In this document: in pieces, positions 46,383 to 55,077 of the stretch
Position numbering within the stretch: the first letter of the stretch is position 1
Layout of the letters: every line of letters begins with the position of its first letter
NCBI RefSeq assembly: GCF_025354435.1
Contig: NZ_JANXMU010000045.1
Location: forward strand, 62,001 to 126,000
Length of the DNA stretch: 64,000 nt
DNA from: Rhodoferax sp.
GTDB lineage: Bacteria; Pseudomonadota; Gammaproteobacteria; Burkholderiales; Burkholderiaceae_C
Reading direction: 5' to 3'
The notes under the pieces: generated by a model
The model's input: only the letters and a program-made list of their open reading frames with translations
Told to the model about the DNA's origin: nothing
Database searches by the model: none
Made by a program: the position numbers and the translations under genes

Positions 46383-47774
46383 TCAGCACTCCACAATATT
46401 CACCGCCAGCCCGCCTCGCGCCGTTTCCTTGTACTTGGTCATCATGTCGGCACCGGTTTCGCGCATGGTCTTGATGACCTTGTCCAAGCTCACAAAGTGG
46501 CTGCCGTCGCCGTGCAAGGCCATGCGGGCGGCGTTGATGGCTTTGACGGAGGCGATGGCGTTGCGTTCGATGCAGGGTATTTGCACCAGGCCGCCCACCG
46601 GGTCGCAGGTCAGGCCCAGGTGGTGTTCCATGCCGATTTCGGCGGCGTTTTCGACCTGCTCTGGCGTGCCGCCCATGACCGCGCACAGGGCGGCAGCGGC
46701 CATCGAGCAGGCCACGCCCACCTCGCCCTGGCAGCCCACTTCGGCACCCGAGATGGAGGCGTTTTCTTTGTACAGCATGCCGATGGCGGCGGCGGTCAGC
46801 AGAAAGTCGATGACCCCGCTGGGTGTCGATGTGGCCACAAAGCGCACGTAGTAGTGCAGCACGGCGGGCACGATGCCCGCGGCCCCGTTGGTGGGCGCGG
46901 TGACCACGCGGCCGCCAGCGGCGTTTTCTTCGTTCACGGCCAGGGCGTACAGGTTCACCCAGTCCAGCACCTGCAGCGGGTCGCACAGGGCGAGTTCGGG
47001 ATTCGCGCAGAGCTTGGTGAACAGGTCGGCGGCGCGGCGCTTGACCTTGAAGCCGCCGGGCAGCACGCCCTGGGTGCGGCAGCCGCGTACCACGCAAGCC
47101 TGCATCACCGCCCAGATCTTTTGCAGGCCCGCGTCGATCTCGGCATCGCTGCGCCAGTGCTGTTCGTTGCGGCGCATCAGCTCGGCAATCGAGATGCCCG
47201 CACCCTTGCAGCGGGCTAGCAGCTCGTCACCGCTGTGGAAGGGGAACGGCAGCACGGTGGTGTCGGGGGCCAGCACCTTTTGCTTGTTGCCGTCGGCGGC
47301 CACCTCGTCGCTGACGATAAAGCCACCGCCCACCGAGTAGTAGCAGCGGTTCAGCAGCTCGGCACCGTCTGCGTCATAGGCTACGCAGCGCATGCCGTTG
47401 GGGTGGAAGGGCAGGGTCTCGCGGCGGTAGAAGGCCAGGTGGTCTTTTTCCTTGAACACCACCGGGTGCACACCGCCCACGCGCAGCAGGCCGGTGGTGC
47501 GGATGGCTTCCAGCAGGGCGGGAATGGCTTCCACGTCCACGCTTTCCGGGTCATGGCCTTCCAGGCCCAGCAAGACCGCCTTGTCTGTGCCGTGGCCCTT
47601 GCCGGTGGAGCCCAGCGAGCCGTACAGCTTGACCTCGACCTTGGCACACGCACCCAGCAGACCCTGGTGGGCCAGCCGTTCGGTGAACATTCGAGCGGCG
47701 CGCATGGGGCCGACGGTGTGCGAGCTACTGGGGCCGATACCGATTTTAAAGATGTCGAAAACACTGACGGCCAT
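46383..47774 (-). CDS. sdaA: L-serine ammonia-lyase
   Basis: This [4Fe-4S] enzyme deaminates L-serine to pyruvate. The 463-residue single-chain type has the beta subunit domain ([18 protein letters not shown]) and the alpha domain with [16 protein letters not shown] and the cluster cysteines in [20 protein letters not shown] and near the C-terminus. It is the last gene of the minus-strand choline-use set, where serine would arise from glycine via glycine hydroxymethyltransferase. The gap to betA is only 15 bp. Confidence 0.97.
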   Translation of the reverse strand: MAVSVFDIFKIGIGPSSSHTVGPMRAARMFTERLAHQGLLGACAKVEVKLYGSLGSTGKGHGTDKAVLLGLEGHDPESVDVEAIPALLEAIRTTGLLRVGGVHPVVFKEKDHLAFYRRETLPFHPNGMRCVAYDADGAELLNRCYYSVGGGFIVSDEVAADGNKQKVLAPDTTVLPFPFHSGDELLARCKGAGISIAELMRRNEQHWRSDAEIDAGLQKIWAVMQACVVRGCRTQGVLPGGFKVKRRAADLFTKLCANPELALCDPLQVLDWVNLYALAVNEENAAGGRVVTAPTNGAAGIVPAVLHYYVRFVATSTPSGVIDFLLTAAAIGMLYKENASISGAEVGCQGEVGVACSMAAAALCAVMGGTPEQVENAAEIGMEHHLGLTCDPVGGLVQIPCIERNAIASVKAINAARMALHGDGSHFVSLDKVIKTMRETGADMMTKYKETARGGLAVNIVEC

Positions 47775-47789
47775 GGGGGAGTTCTCTGG

Positions 47790-49460
47790 TTACCGCTGTG
47801 CGGTGAGGTAATCGGGATGGACAAAGAAAGGTGCGTCCGAGCGTGGCAAGGCGGCCTTGCCACGGATCACGTCGGCCATTTTTTCGGCCAGCATGATGGT
47901 CGGTGCGTTCAGGTTGCCGCTGACCACGTCGGGCATGATGGACGCGTCCACCACCCGCAGATTGGCAATGCCGTGCACGCGGCCCGAGCCGTCGGTGACG
48001 GCCATGTCGTCGGTGCCCATGCGGCAGGTGCAGGACGGGTGCAAGGCGCTTTCACCGTGCTCACGGATGTGGGCATCGATCTCGGCATCGGTCTGCACGC
48101 TGTCTTTGGGCGACACGGCATCGCCGCGGTATCTGTCGAACGCGGGCTGGTTGAAGATCTCGCGCGTCAGGCGGATACCGGCGCGCATTTCCTTGCGGTC
48201 CTGCTCAGTGGCCATGTAATTGAACAGGATGCGCGGCGCGTCCTTGGGGCTGGCGGTTTTGAGCGTGACGGCACCGCGGCTGGTCGGGCGCATCGGCCCC
48301 ACATGCGCCTGGAAACCGTGGAAGCTGGCGGGCGCGCTGCCGTCGTACTGGATGGCCATGGGCAGAAAGTGGTACTGCAGGTCGGGGTGCTTCACGCCTG
48401 CCGCGCTGCGGATGAAGCCGCCCGACTCGAAGTGGTTGGTAGCCCCCAGGCCGGTGCCCTTGAGCATCCATTCCGCACCAATCTTCACCTTGGCCACGGG
48501 GTTCATGGCGCTGTACAGGGTGATGGGTTCCTTGCACATGTACTGCACATAGGTTTCCAGGTGGTCCTGTAGGTTCGCCCCCACGCCGCGTAGCGCGGCA
48601 ACGATGGGGATGCCCAGCTTGCGCAGGTCGTCTGGGTTGCCCACGCCCGAGAGCATCAGCAACTGGGGCGAATTGATGGCACCGCCGCACAGAATGACTT
48701 CGCGGGTCGCCAGGATGAGGTCGGTGCGGTGGCCGTTGACCACCTCTACACCGATGGCGCGCGGCGGGCTGGTGTCTGGCGCAAAGGCCACCTTGGCTAC
48801 CAGCGCCCGGGTGCGTACCTGCAGGTTGGGGCGTTTCATGGCCGGGCGCAGGTAGGCCATGGCGGTGCTCCAGCGGCGGCCCTTGTGCACAGTCATGTCC
48901 ATGGGGCCAATGCCCTCCTGGCGGTAGCCGTTCATGTCGGCGGTGTAGGCGTAACCTGCTTGTTGCCCGGCTTCGATGAAGGCCTGGTACAGCGGGTTGA
49001 TACAGGCACCCGTGGATACGTTCAGCGGCCCGCTGTCGCCCCGGTAGCTGTCGCCGCCCTTGCCGCGTTTTTCGGCCTTGCGGAAGTAGGGCAGGCAGTC
49101 TGCGTAGGACCAGTTTTCCAGGCCCTTGTAGCTGGCCCAGCCTTCGTAGTCCAGCGCGTGGCCGCGGATGTAGACCATGCCGTTGATGCTGGACGAGCCG
49201 CCCAGCACCCGGCCGCGCGGGCAGTACATGGGGCGGTTGTCCATGAAGGGCTCGGGCTCGGAATGGTAGAACCAGTTGAACTTGTCGTTGGCCAGCGGGT
49301 AGGCAAAGGCCGACGGCATGTGGATGAAGATGCTGCGGTCGCCCGGCCCGGCTTCCAGTAGCAGCACTTTCACGTCCGGGTCTTCGGTTAGGCGGTTGGC
49401 CAGTACGCAGCCTGCAGAGCCTGCGCCGACGATGATGTAGTCGAAATTTTCAGTGGTCAT
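47790..49460 (-). CDS. betA: Choline dehydrogenase (GMC oxidoreductase)
   Basis: This FAD enzyme oxidises choline to betaine aldehyde, usually at the membrane. From ATG 49460 it is 556 residues. The FAD loop is DYIIVGAGSAGCVLANRL; the GMC signatures are PRGRVLGGSSSINGMVYIRG and, near the C-terminus, the catalytic His region SALHPSCTCRMGTDDM and DASIMPDVVSGNLNAPT. A TTG 9 nt upstream is the only other start. Without biochemical data a related alcohol GMC role is possible, but the neighbouring betB makes choline most likely. Confidence 0.93.
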   Translation of the reverse strand: MTTENFDYIIVGAGSAGCVLANRLTEDPDVKVLLLEAGPGDRSIFIHMPSAFAYPLANDKFNWFYHSEPEPFMDNRPMYCPRGRVLGGSSSINGMVYIRGHALDYEGWASYKGLENWSYADCLPYFRKAEKRGKGGDSYRGDSGPLNVSTGACINPLYQAFIEAGQQAGYAYTADMNGYRQEGIGPMDMTVHKGRRWSTAMAYLRPAMKRPNLQVRTRALVAKVAFAPDTSPPRAIGVEVVNGHRTDLILATREVILCGGAINSPQLLMLSGVGNPDDLRKLGIPIVAALRGVGANLQDHLETYVQYMCKEPITLYSAMNPVAKVKIGAEWMLKGTGLGATNHFESGGFIRSAAGVKHPDLQYHFLPMAIQYDGSAPASFHGFQAHVGPMRPTSRGAVTLKTASPKDAPRILFNYMATEQDRKEMRAGIRLTREIFNQPAFDRYRGDAVSPKDSVQTDAEIDAHIREHGESALHPSCTCRMGTDDMAVTDGSGRVHGIANLRVVDASIMPDVVSGNLNAPTIMLAEKMADVIRGKAALPRSDAPFFVHPDYLTAQR

Positions 49461-49471
49461 GGGGCGCAATC

Positions 49472-50932
49472 TCAGCGGTAGCCGCAGGCGACTTCGCCCA
49501 GTTCGACGTACACGGTTTTCAGCTGGGTGTAGTGCTCCAGCGCGACCATGCTGTTTTCATGGCCGATGCCGGATTCGCCCGCGCCGCCGAACGGGATCTC
49601 GATCGGTGTGATGTTGTAGTTGTTGATCCAGCAAATGCCGGCCTTCAGGCGCGCAGCCACGCGGTGGCCCCGGGCCCCGTCGCGGGTGAACACGCCTGCA
49701 GCCAGGCCAAAGCGGGTGGCGTTGGCGCGCTGCACCACTTCGGCCTCGTCGTCAAACACCAGCAAGGCCATCACCGGGCCGAAAATTTCCTCTTGCACGA
49801 TGGCCATGCCGTCGGTGCAGTCGGCAAAGATGGTGGGGGCGACGAAGTTGCCGTTTTCACAGCCTTTGACATTGACCGCCGTGCCGCCGCAGACCAGCGT
49901 GGCACCTCCCGCTACGCCCTGGGCCACGTAGCCCAGCACCTTGTCGCGGTGGGCGGCAGAGATGAGTGCGCCGACCTCGGTGTCCGGGTCGGTTGGGTCG
50001 CCTACGCGCAGCAGCAGAGTGCGTTCCTTGAGGCGGGCCAAAAACTTGTCGGCAATGCCGCGCTGCACGAACACGCGGGTGCCGTTGGTGCAGATTTCGC
50101 CCTGGGTGTAGAAGTTGGCCATCATCGCGGCGGTCACGGCCTGCTCGAAGTCGGCATCGTCGAACACGATCAACGGCGACTTGCCGCCCAGCTCCATGGT
50201 CACCCGTTTCAGGGTGGCGGCGGCGCTGGCCATCACGCGTTTGCCGGTGGGGATGGAGCCCGTAACAGACACCTTTGCCACGCCCGGGTGGGCCGCCAGC
50301 AGCGCGCCGGTGGTGCCCCGGCCTTGCAGCACGTTGAACACGCCGGGGGGCACGCCCGCTTCCAGGTAAATCTCGGCCAGCTTCACGGCGGTCATGGGCG
50401 TGAGTTCAGACGGTTTGAAGATCATCGCGTTGCCTGCCGCCAGGGCGGGCGCAGACTTCCAGCAAGCGATCTGGATGGGGTAGTTCCACGCGCCAATGCC
50501 CACGCATACGCCCAGCGGCTCGCGGCGGGTGTAGGCGAAGGCGTTTTTTAGCGGGTACTGCGCACCGGCCAGGGTGGCGGCGGCGCCAGCAAAGTATTCG
50601 ATGCAGTCGGCCCCGCTGGCCACGTCGACCACGCAGGCTTCCTGCCAGGGCTTGCCGGTGTCTTGCACCTCGATGGCGGCCAGGGTGTCGTTGCGTTCGC
50701 GTAGCAACTGGGCGGCGCGGTGCAGGATGCGGCCCCGCTCGGTGCCGGTCATGGCGGACCAGATTTGAAAGCCCGCCTCGGCAGCAGCCACGGCGGCGTT
50801 GACATCGGCCTCATCGCTGTCGTGCACCCCGGCAATCATGGTGCCGTTGGCGGGGTTGATGGTGTCAAAGCGCGCACCGCTGCCGTATACAGGCAAGCCA
50901 TTGACGAAGTTGGAAATCAAAGATGCAGTCAT
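49472..50932 (-). CDS. betB: Betaine-aldehyde dehydrogenase
   Basis: This NAD(P)-dependent enzyme oxidises betaine aldehyde to glycine betaine, an osmoprotectant and carbon source. The 486-residue ALDH has the NAD site GSIPTGKRVMASAA, the Glu motif MELGGKSPLIVFDDAD and the catalytic C281 in GEICTNGTRVFV. Its stop is 12 bp upstream of the betA start, and it is co-transcribed with betA. The choline regulator betI is absent from the window. Confidence 0.95.
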   Translation of the reverse strand: MTASLISNFVNGLPVYGSGARFDTINPANGTMIAGVHDSDEADVNAAVAAAEAGFQIWSAMTGTERGRILHRAAQLLRERNDTLAAIEVQDTGKPWQEACVVDVASGADCIEYFAGAAATLAGAQYPLKNAFAYTRREPLGVCVGIGAWNYPIQIACWKSAPALAAGNAMIFKPSELTPMTAVKLAEIYLEAGVPPGVFNVLQGRGTTGALLAAHPGVAKVSVTGSIPTGKRVMASAAATLKRVTMELGGKSPLIVFDDADFEQAVTAAMMANFYTQGEICTNGTRVFVQRGIADKFLARLKERTLLLRVGDPTDPDTEVGALISAAHRDKVLGYVAQGVAGGATLVCGGTAVNVKGCENGNFVAPTIFADCTDGMAIVQEEIFGPVMALLVFDDEAEVVQRANATRFGLAAGVFTRDGARGHRVAARLKAGICWINNYNITPIEIPFGGAGESGIGHENSMVALEHYTQLKTVYVELGEVACGYR

Positions 50933-50951
50933 ACAAATAGTCTCAAAAATA

Positions 50952-51812
50952 TCAGCGCAAAACGACGGTTTTCATGCCGTTGATGAAAACCCGGCGCTCT
51001 AAAACAAAGCGCAGCGCGCGCGACAGCACCAGGCTTTCGACCAGGCGACCGGCTTGCGACAAATGCTGGGGGGTGTCGGCGTGGTCTACGCGTTCCACCG
51101 ACTGCTCGATGATGGGGCCTTCGTCCAGGTCGGTGGTGGCAAAGTGGGCTGTGGCCCCGATGAGCTTCACGCCCCGGTCAAAGGCCTGCTGGTAGGGCTT
51201 GCCACCCTTGAAGCCGGGCAGGAAGGAATGGTGGATGTTGATGACGCGGCCGTACAGTTCGTGGCACAGCGTTTCGCTCAGCACCTGCATGTAGCGGGCC
51301 AGCACCACGTACTCGGCATCGGTGTCCAGAATCAATTGCTTGAGCTTGGCCTCTTGTGCGGGCTTGGTGTCGGCGGTGATTGGCAGGTGGTGGAAAGGAA
51401 TGCCTTCGGCCGCAGCCAGTGGTGCCAGGTCGGCATGGTTGGAGACCATGGCGACGATGTCCATCTTGAGTTCGCCGCGCCGCCACTGGGCGATGAGCTC
51501 CCGCAGGCAGTGGTCGAACTTGGACACCATGACCAGTACGCGCGTGGGTTGGGCCAGGTCGTGCACCTGCCACTGCGCCTGCGGAAAGCCCACGGCCAGT
51601 TCGGAAAACGCGCTGTGCAAGGCCTGTACCGAGCTGGTCAGGCTGAACACGCTGCGCACGTAAAAGCGCTCGGTGCTGTGGTCGTCAAACACCGAAAACT
51701 GTTCGATGTAGGCACCGTGTGCGTTAAGTAGTGCCGATACGGCAGCAACCTGCCCCTGAGCGCTGCCGCAGGCGAGGTTCAGGCAGTAATGGGTGGCTTG
51801 GGCGGTGGTCAT
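50952..51812 (-). CDS. purU: Formyl-THF deformylase
   Basis: This enzyme hydrolyses 10-formyl-THF to formate and THF. The 286-residue protein has an N-terminal ACT domain (LACGSAQGQVAAVSALLNAHG) and a formyltransferase-like catalytic domain with the diagnostic NIHHSFLPGFKGGKPY and GATAHFATTDLDEGPII. In the choline/betaine context it would recycle one-carbon units released by betaine demethylation. I start at ATG 51812; upstream residues lie in a hairpin-rich leader. Immediately upstream of betB. Confidence 0.95.
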   Translation of the reverse strand: MTTAQATHYCLNLACGSAQGQVAAVSALLNAHGAYIEQFSVFDDHSTERFYVRSVFSLTSSVQALHSAFSELAVGFPQAQWQVHDLAQPTRVLVMVSKFDHCLRELIAQWRRGELKMDIVAMVSNHADLAPLAAAEGIPFHHLPITADTKPAQEAKLKQLILDTDAEYVVLARYMQVLSETLCHELYGRVINIHHSFLPGFKGGKPYQQAFDRGVKLIGATAHFATTDLDEGPIIEQSVERVDHADTPQHLSQAGRLVESLVLSRALRFVLERRVFINGMKTVVLR

Positions 51813-51867
51813 GGATAAATGTTGCGTACCCCCAGGCTGCGCACTACGTGTCTTCGCCAACCCCCCT

Positions 51868-51892
51868 CGTATCGGTTTGAAAAACCGATACG
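51868..51892 (-). promoter_or_regulatory. Hairpin in the purU leader
   Basis: CGTATCGGTTT pairs perfectly with AAACCGATACG around GAA. It lies 56 bp upstream of the purU ATG in the 183-bp gap after choX. It has no T run, so an attenuator or RNA-processing site is likelier than a terminator. Confidence 0.4.
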
Positions 51893-51995
51893 ACATGCAG
51901 GGGGCGAACCCGACGGTCCGGCAAATCCGTTCCCGTGGGTTCCTGGCGTAAGAGCCGTTGTGCGTTACTTGAGGTAGTGGAAAGTTGGCGGTAAA

Positions 51996-52943
51996 TTACT
52001 TCAATGCGGCGGTGACGGCGGCCTTGCCGTCTTTGCCGTCAAAGGTCGTCACGCCCTTGAGCCAGCCGTCCAGCACGCCGGGGTTTTTCTTCAGGTAGGC
52101 ACGGGCGGCATCGTTGGGCTTGGCTTTGTTGATGATGTCCACCATCACCACGTTCTCGATGGCGGTGGTGAACTGCAGATTTTTCAGCAGCGTGGCCACG
52201 TTGGGGCAGCGGGCTTCGTAGCTGGGGGGCACGGCGGTGAAGACCTTGGATTCGCCGTAGTTGGGGCCAAAGCCGCTGGTGTCGCCACCTTCAAGGTACT
52301 TCATCTTCATCTGCACGTTCATGGGGTGCGGCTCCCAGCCCAGGAAGACGATGGCCTTGTTGGCACGGCCTGCGCGCTGCACTTCGGCCAGCATGCCGGC
52401 CTCAGAGGATTCGACCATCTTGAAGCCCTTGAGGCCGAATTCGTTTTTGTCGAGCATGCTCTGGATGATCAGGTTGCCGTCGTTGCCGGGTTCAATGCCA
52501 TAGATCTTGCCGTCCAGCTCGGTTTTGAACTTGGCGATGTCGGCAAAGCTCTTCAGGCCTTTGTCGTACAGGTAGGCAGGCACGGCCAGGGTGTACTTGG
52601 CACCGACCAGGTTGGGCTGCTCCAGCACCTTGATCTGCCCGGCCTTGATGAAGGGCTCGATGATGGGGGTCATGGTGGGGTTCCAGTAGCCCAGGAAGGC
52701 ATCGATCTGCTTGGACTTGATGCCGGCAAAGGTGATCGGCACCGAGGCAATCGTCACCGTGGGCTTGTAGCCCAAGCCTTCCAGCACCACCGAGGCCATG
52801 CCGGTGGTGGCGGCGATGTCGCTCCAGCCCACATCGGCGAAGTGCACGGCTTTGCAACTCGTGGGTTCGGCGGCAAAGGCCAGCTGCGCGCACAGGGAGG
52901 CGGCGGCAACGACGGCGAGGTTGACAGCAAGTTTCAATTTCAT
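51996..52943 (-). CDS. choX: Choline ABC importer binding protein
   Basis: This is a 315-residue periplasmic quaternary-amine receptor of the ChoX/ProX type. The signal peptide is MKLKLAVNLAVVAAASL to AFA. Aromatic residues of the ligand cage are recognisable in VHFADVGWSDIAATTG, FLGYWNPTMTPI and FLGWEPHPMNVQ, and two Cys (TSCKAV and EARCPN) could form a disulfide. It is the first gene of the minus-strand set, but the permease and ATPase genes of the importer are not in the window. Choline rather than betaine is suggested by betA/betB. Confidence 0.93.
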   Translation of the reverse strand: MKLKLAVNLAVVAAASLCAQLAFAAEPTSCKAVHFADVGWSDIAATTGMASVVLEGLGYKPTVTIASVPITFAGIKSKQIDAFLGYWNPTMTPIIEPFIKAGQIKVLEQPNLVGAKYTLAVPAYLYDKGLKSFADIAKFKTELDGKIYGIEPGNDGNLIIQSMLDKNEFGLKGFKMVESSEAGMLAEVQRAGRANKAIVFLGWEPHPMNVQMKMKYLEGGDTSGFGPNYGESKVFTAVPPSYEARCPNVATLLKNLQFTTAIENVVMVDIINKAKPNDAARAYLKKNPGVLDGWLKGVTTFDGKDGKAAVTAALK

Positions 52944-53090
52944 GACCAGTTCCTTCAAAAGAGGGGTTGTACCAAGCGACGACACCCTCGGACTTTCACA
53001 GGTTGACACGCCGGAACTTGGCTAAGAACGACGCGGAGTTGTTCCAGGGCGGCAGTGTCTGGAAACAGATAAAAATTTAGGTGTGAAATA

Positions 53091-53139
53091 TGCCTATAAC
53101 GTATGTTTTATATACGTTAGTAGCTATTATTTAAATAGC
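53091..53139 (+). repeat. Dispersed two-hairpin palindromic repeat, copy 10
   Basis: TGCCTATAACGTATG, then TATACGTTAGTAGCTATT, then TTTAAATAGC. A well-formed copy lying between the choX promoter region and the treZ stop. Confidence 0.85.
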
Positions 53140-53168
53140 TAACAATGGCGTGGATGCTATAGGCTGCT

Positions 53169-54908
53169 TTAGCCGCGCTGCAGCACCCAGGCGGCAAACG
53201 GTGCCAGCAGGCCGTCGGCGCGGGCCTCCACCGTGGCCAGCAGGGGTTGCCAACCGGCAGGCTGCGTGTATTTTTGGGGGCTGGCAGAGAAGTTCAGCAC
53301 CGTCAGCGTGTGCGGCGTGGTCAGGGTGATCACCTCGGTGGCCGGGTCGGCAGCTACCTGCACCTGGTCGCGCTGGCGGGGGCCGAGCTGGCCGCTGCGT
53401 TTGAGGGCGATGAGCTGGCGGTACAGCGCCAGGATGGCCCGGTTCTGCGGCGCATCCAGCAAATGCCATTGCAGCTTGGAGGCCTCAAACGTGCTGCGCG
53501 CATGCGGGTCGGGTGGCTTGATGCCATCCGCGCCGTCAAAGGCAAAGTCCGCCTTGCGGCCCGCGCGCACGCCGTCGATCAGCGGCTGGTCGCTGAAATC
53601 TTCAAAGAACAGGAAAGGGGCCGTCTCGCCGTATTCCTCGCCCATGAACAGCATGGGTACAAACGGGCTGGCCAGCACTGCGGTAATGCCCAGTAGCGCC
53701 TTGGCCCGGCCATGGGTGGCCAGCATGCGGTCGCCCAGCAGGCGGTTGCCCACCTGGTCGTGGTCCTGGATGTGCACCACGTGCTCGAAGCCCTGGGTGC
53801 TGGCCGCGTCGGTGCCCAGAAAGTACTTGTAGATCTGGTCAAAGCGCGTGCCGTCCAGCACAAAGCCGTCGCGCAGGGCTTTTGCCACGTCGGCAAAGCT
53901 GCCGAAGTTGGCGTAGTGGCGGCCAGTTTCACCGGTCAGCTTGGCAAATACGGCGTGGTTCAGGTCGTCGTTCCACTGGGCGTGGTAGCCAAAGCCCTGG
54001 TCGGCGGTCACAAATTTATTGTTGCGCAGGTGCTCGGCGATCATCAGCACCTCGCGGCCCTGGGCCTGGCCGATGCGGCGGGCCAGATCCGTGCATTCGC
54101 GCAAGATGTGCACCGGCATCACGTCAAAAATCAGCGACACCGCGTCCATGCGGAAGCCGTCGAAGCCGATGTCTTCCAGCCAATAGCGGGTGTTTTCCAA
54201 AAAGAACTCGCGTACGCCGTGGTTGTACTCGCCGTCGAAATTGATGGCTGCTCCCCAGGGCGTGGCCGCGCTCTTGGTGTAGGGCGCAAAGGCTCCGGTG
54301 TAATTGCCCTCGGGCCCAAAATGGTTGTAGACCACGTCCAGGATGACGGCCATGCCATGCCGGTGGGCGGCTTCGATGAAGGCCTTCAAATCCGCATAGC
54401 TGCCATACGCAGCGTGCAGGGCAAACAGACACACGCCGTCGTAGCCCCAGTTGCGCTCACCGGGAAAGGCCGCCAGCGGCAGCAGCTCGATGGCGGTGAT
54501 ACCCAGGTCGCGCAGGTAAGGCAGCTTGTGCTGCGCTGCGGCCAGCGTGCCCTCGGGCGTGAAGGTGCCCAGGTGCAGCTCGTACAGGATGGCGTCTTCC
54601 ATCTTTACGCCCGTCCAGCCCGGGCTGTGGGCAGGCGTGGCATCCACCACCATGGATGGACCATGCACCCCCTGCGACTGGTAGTGCGATGCCGGGTCGG
54701 GGAAGCGCTGGCCATCTACCTCCAGCCAATACAGCGTGCCGTGCGGCAGGCGGTCGGTATCGCCATGCCAATAGCCCAGCGCGTCAACTGTCAGGGAGAT
54801 ACGGTTCGGTGGTTCTACCAGTAGCACGCTGAGGTGGGTTTTCAGCGGGGCAAAGACCCGGAATGCCGAGCGTCCATCGGCTGTTATGAAGTGACCAACT
54901 GCTGCCAT
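53169..54908 (-). CDS. treZ: Malto-oligosyltrehalose trehalohydrolase
   Basis: This GH13 enzyme releases trehalose from maltooligosyl-trehalose; the 579-residue protein fits the family. An N-terminal carbohydrate-binding beta domain (RVFAPLKTHLSVLLVE) precedes the barrel. GH13 regions are DVVYNHFGPEGNY, GFDGFRMDAVS (D255 nucleophile), MIAEH and FVVHIQDHDQVGN-like segments. It normally works with maltooligosyl-trehalose synthase (TreY), which is not in the window, so treZ is isolated here. The gene after it in transcription is choX-side; no operon. Confidence 0.96.
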   Translation of the reverse strand: MAAVGHFITADGRSAFRVFAPLKTHLSVLLVEPPNRISLTVDALGYWHGDTDRLPHGTLYWLEVDGQRFPDPASHYQSQGVHGPSMVVDATPAHSPGWTGVKMEDAILYELHLGTFTPEGTLAAAQHKLPYLRDLGITAIELLPLAAFPGERNWGYDGVCLFALHAAYGSYADLKAFIEAAHRHGMAVILDVVYNHFGPEGNYTGAFAPYTKSAATPWGAAINFDGEYNHGVREFFLENTRYWLEDIGFDGFRMDAVSLIFDVMPVHILRECTDLARRIGQAQGREVLMIAEHLRNNKFVTADQGFGYHAQWNDDLNHAVFAKLTGETGRHYANFGSFADVAKALRDGFVLDGTRFDQIYKYFLGTDAASTQGFEHVVHIQDHDQVGNRLLGDRMLATHGRAKALLGITAVLASPFVPMLFMGEEYGETAPFLFFEDFSDQPLIDGVRAGRKADFAFDGADGIKPPDPHARSTFEASKLQWHLLDAPQNRAILALYRQLIALKRSGQLGPRQRDQVQVAADPATEVITLTTPHTLTVLNFSASPQKYTQPAGWQPLLATVEARADGLLAPFAAWVLQRG

Positions 54909-55077
54909 TGCGCGTGTCTCCTAGGTGGGGGAAACGATGGTAGCAGGCGGGTTTGTTTGCTTTTACGTATCTAACACTTACGTTATTTACTGAGTCTTAA
55001 GACTGCCGGCTTGTTCTTTACACAGTAGACTTTACAAAAAAATTGTATACAAAATTCATAAAAATATTGGTTCACGG

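Noticed and set aside
49532-50551. A long plus-strand frame opposite betB
   Set aside because: His/Gly/Ala-rich antisense shadow with no recognisable motif and no RBS.
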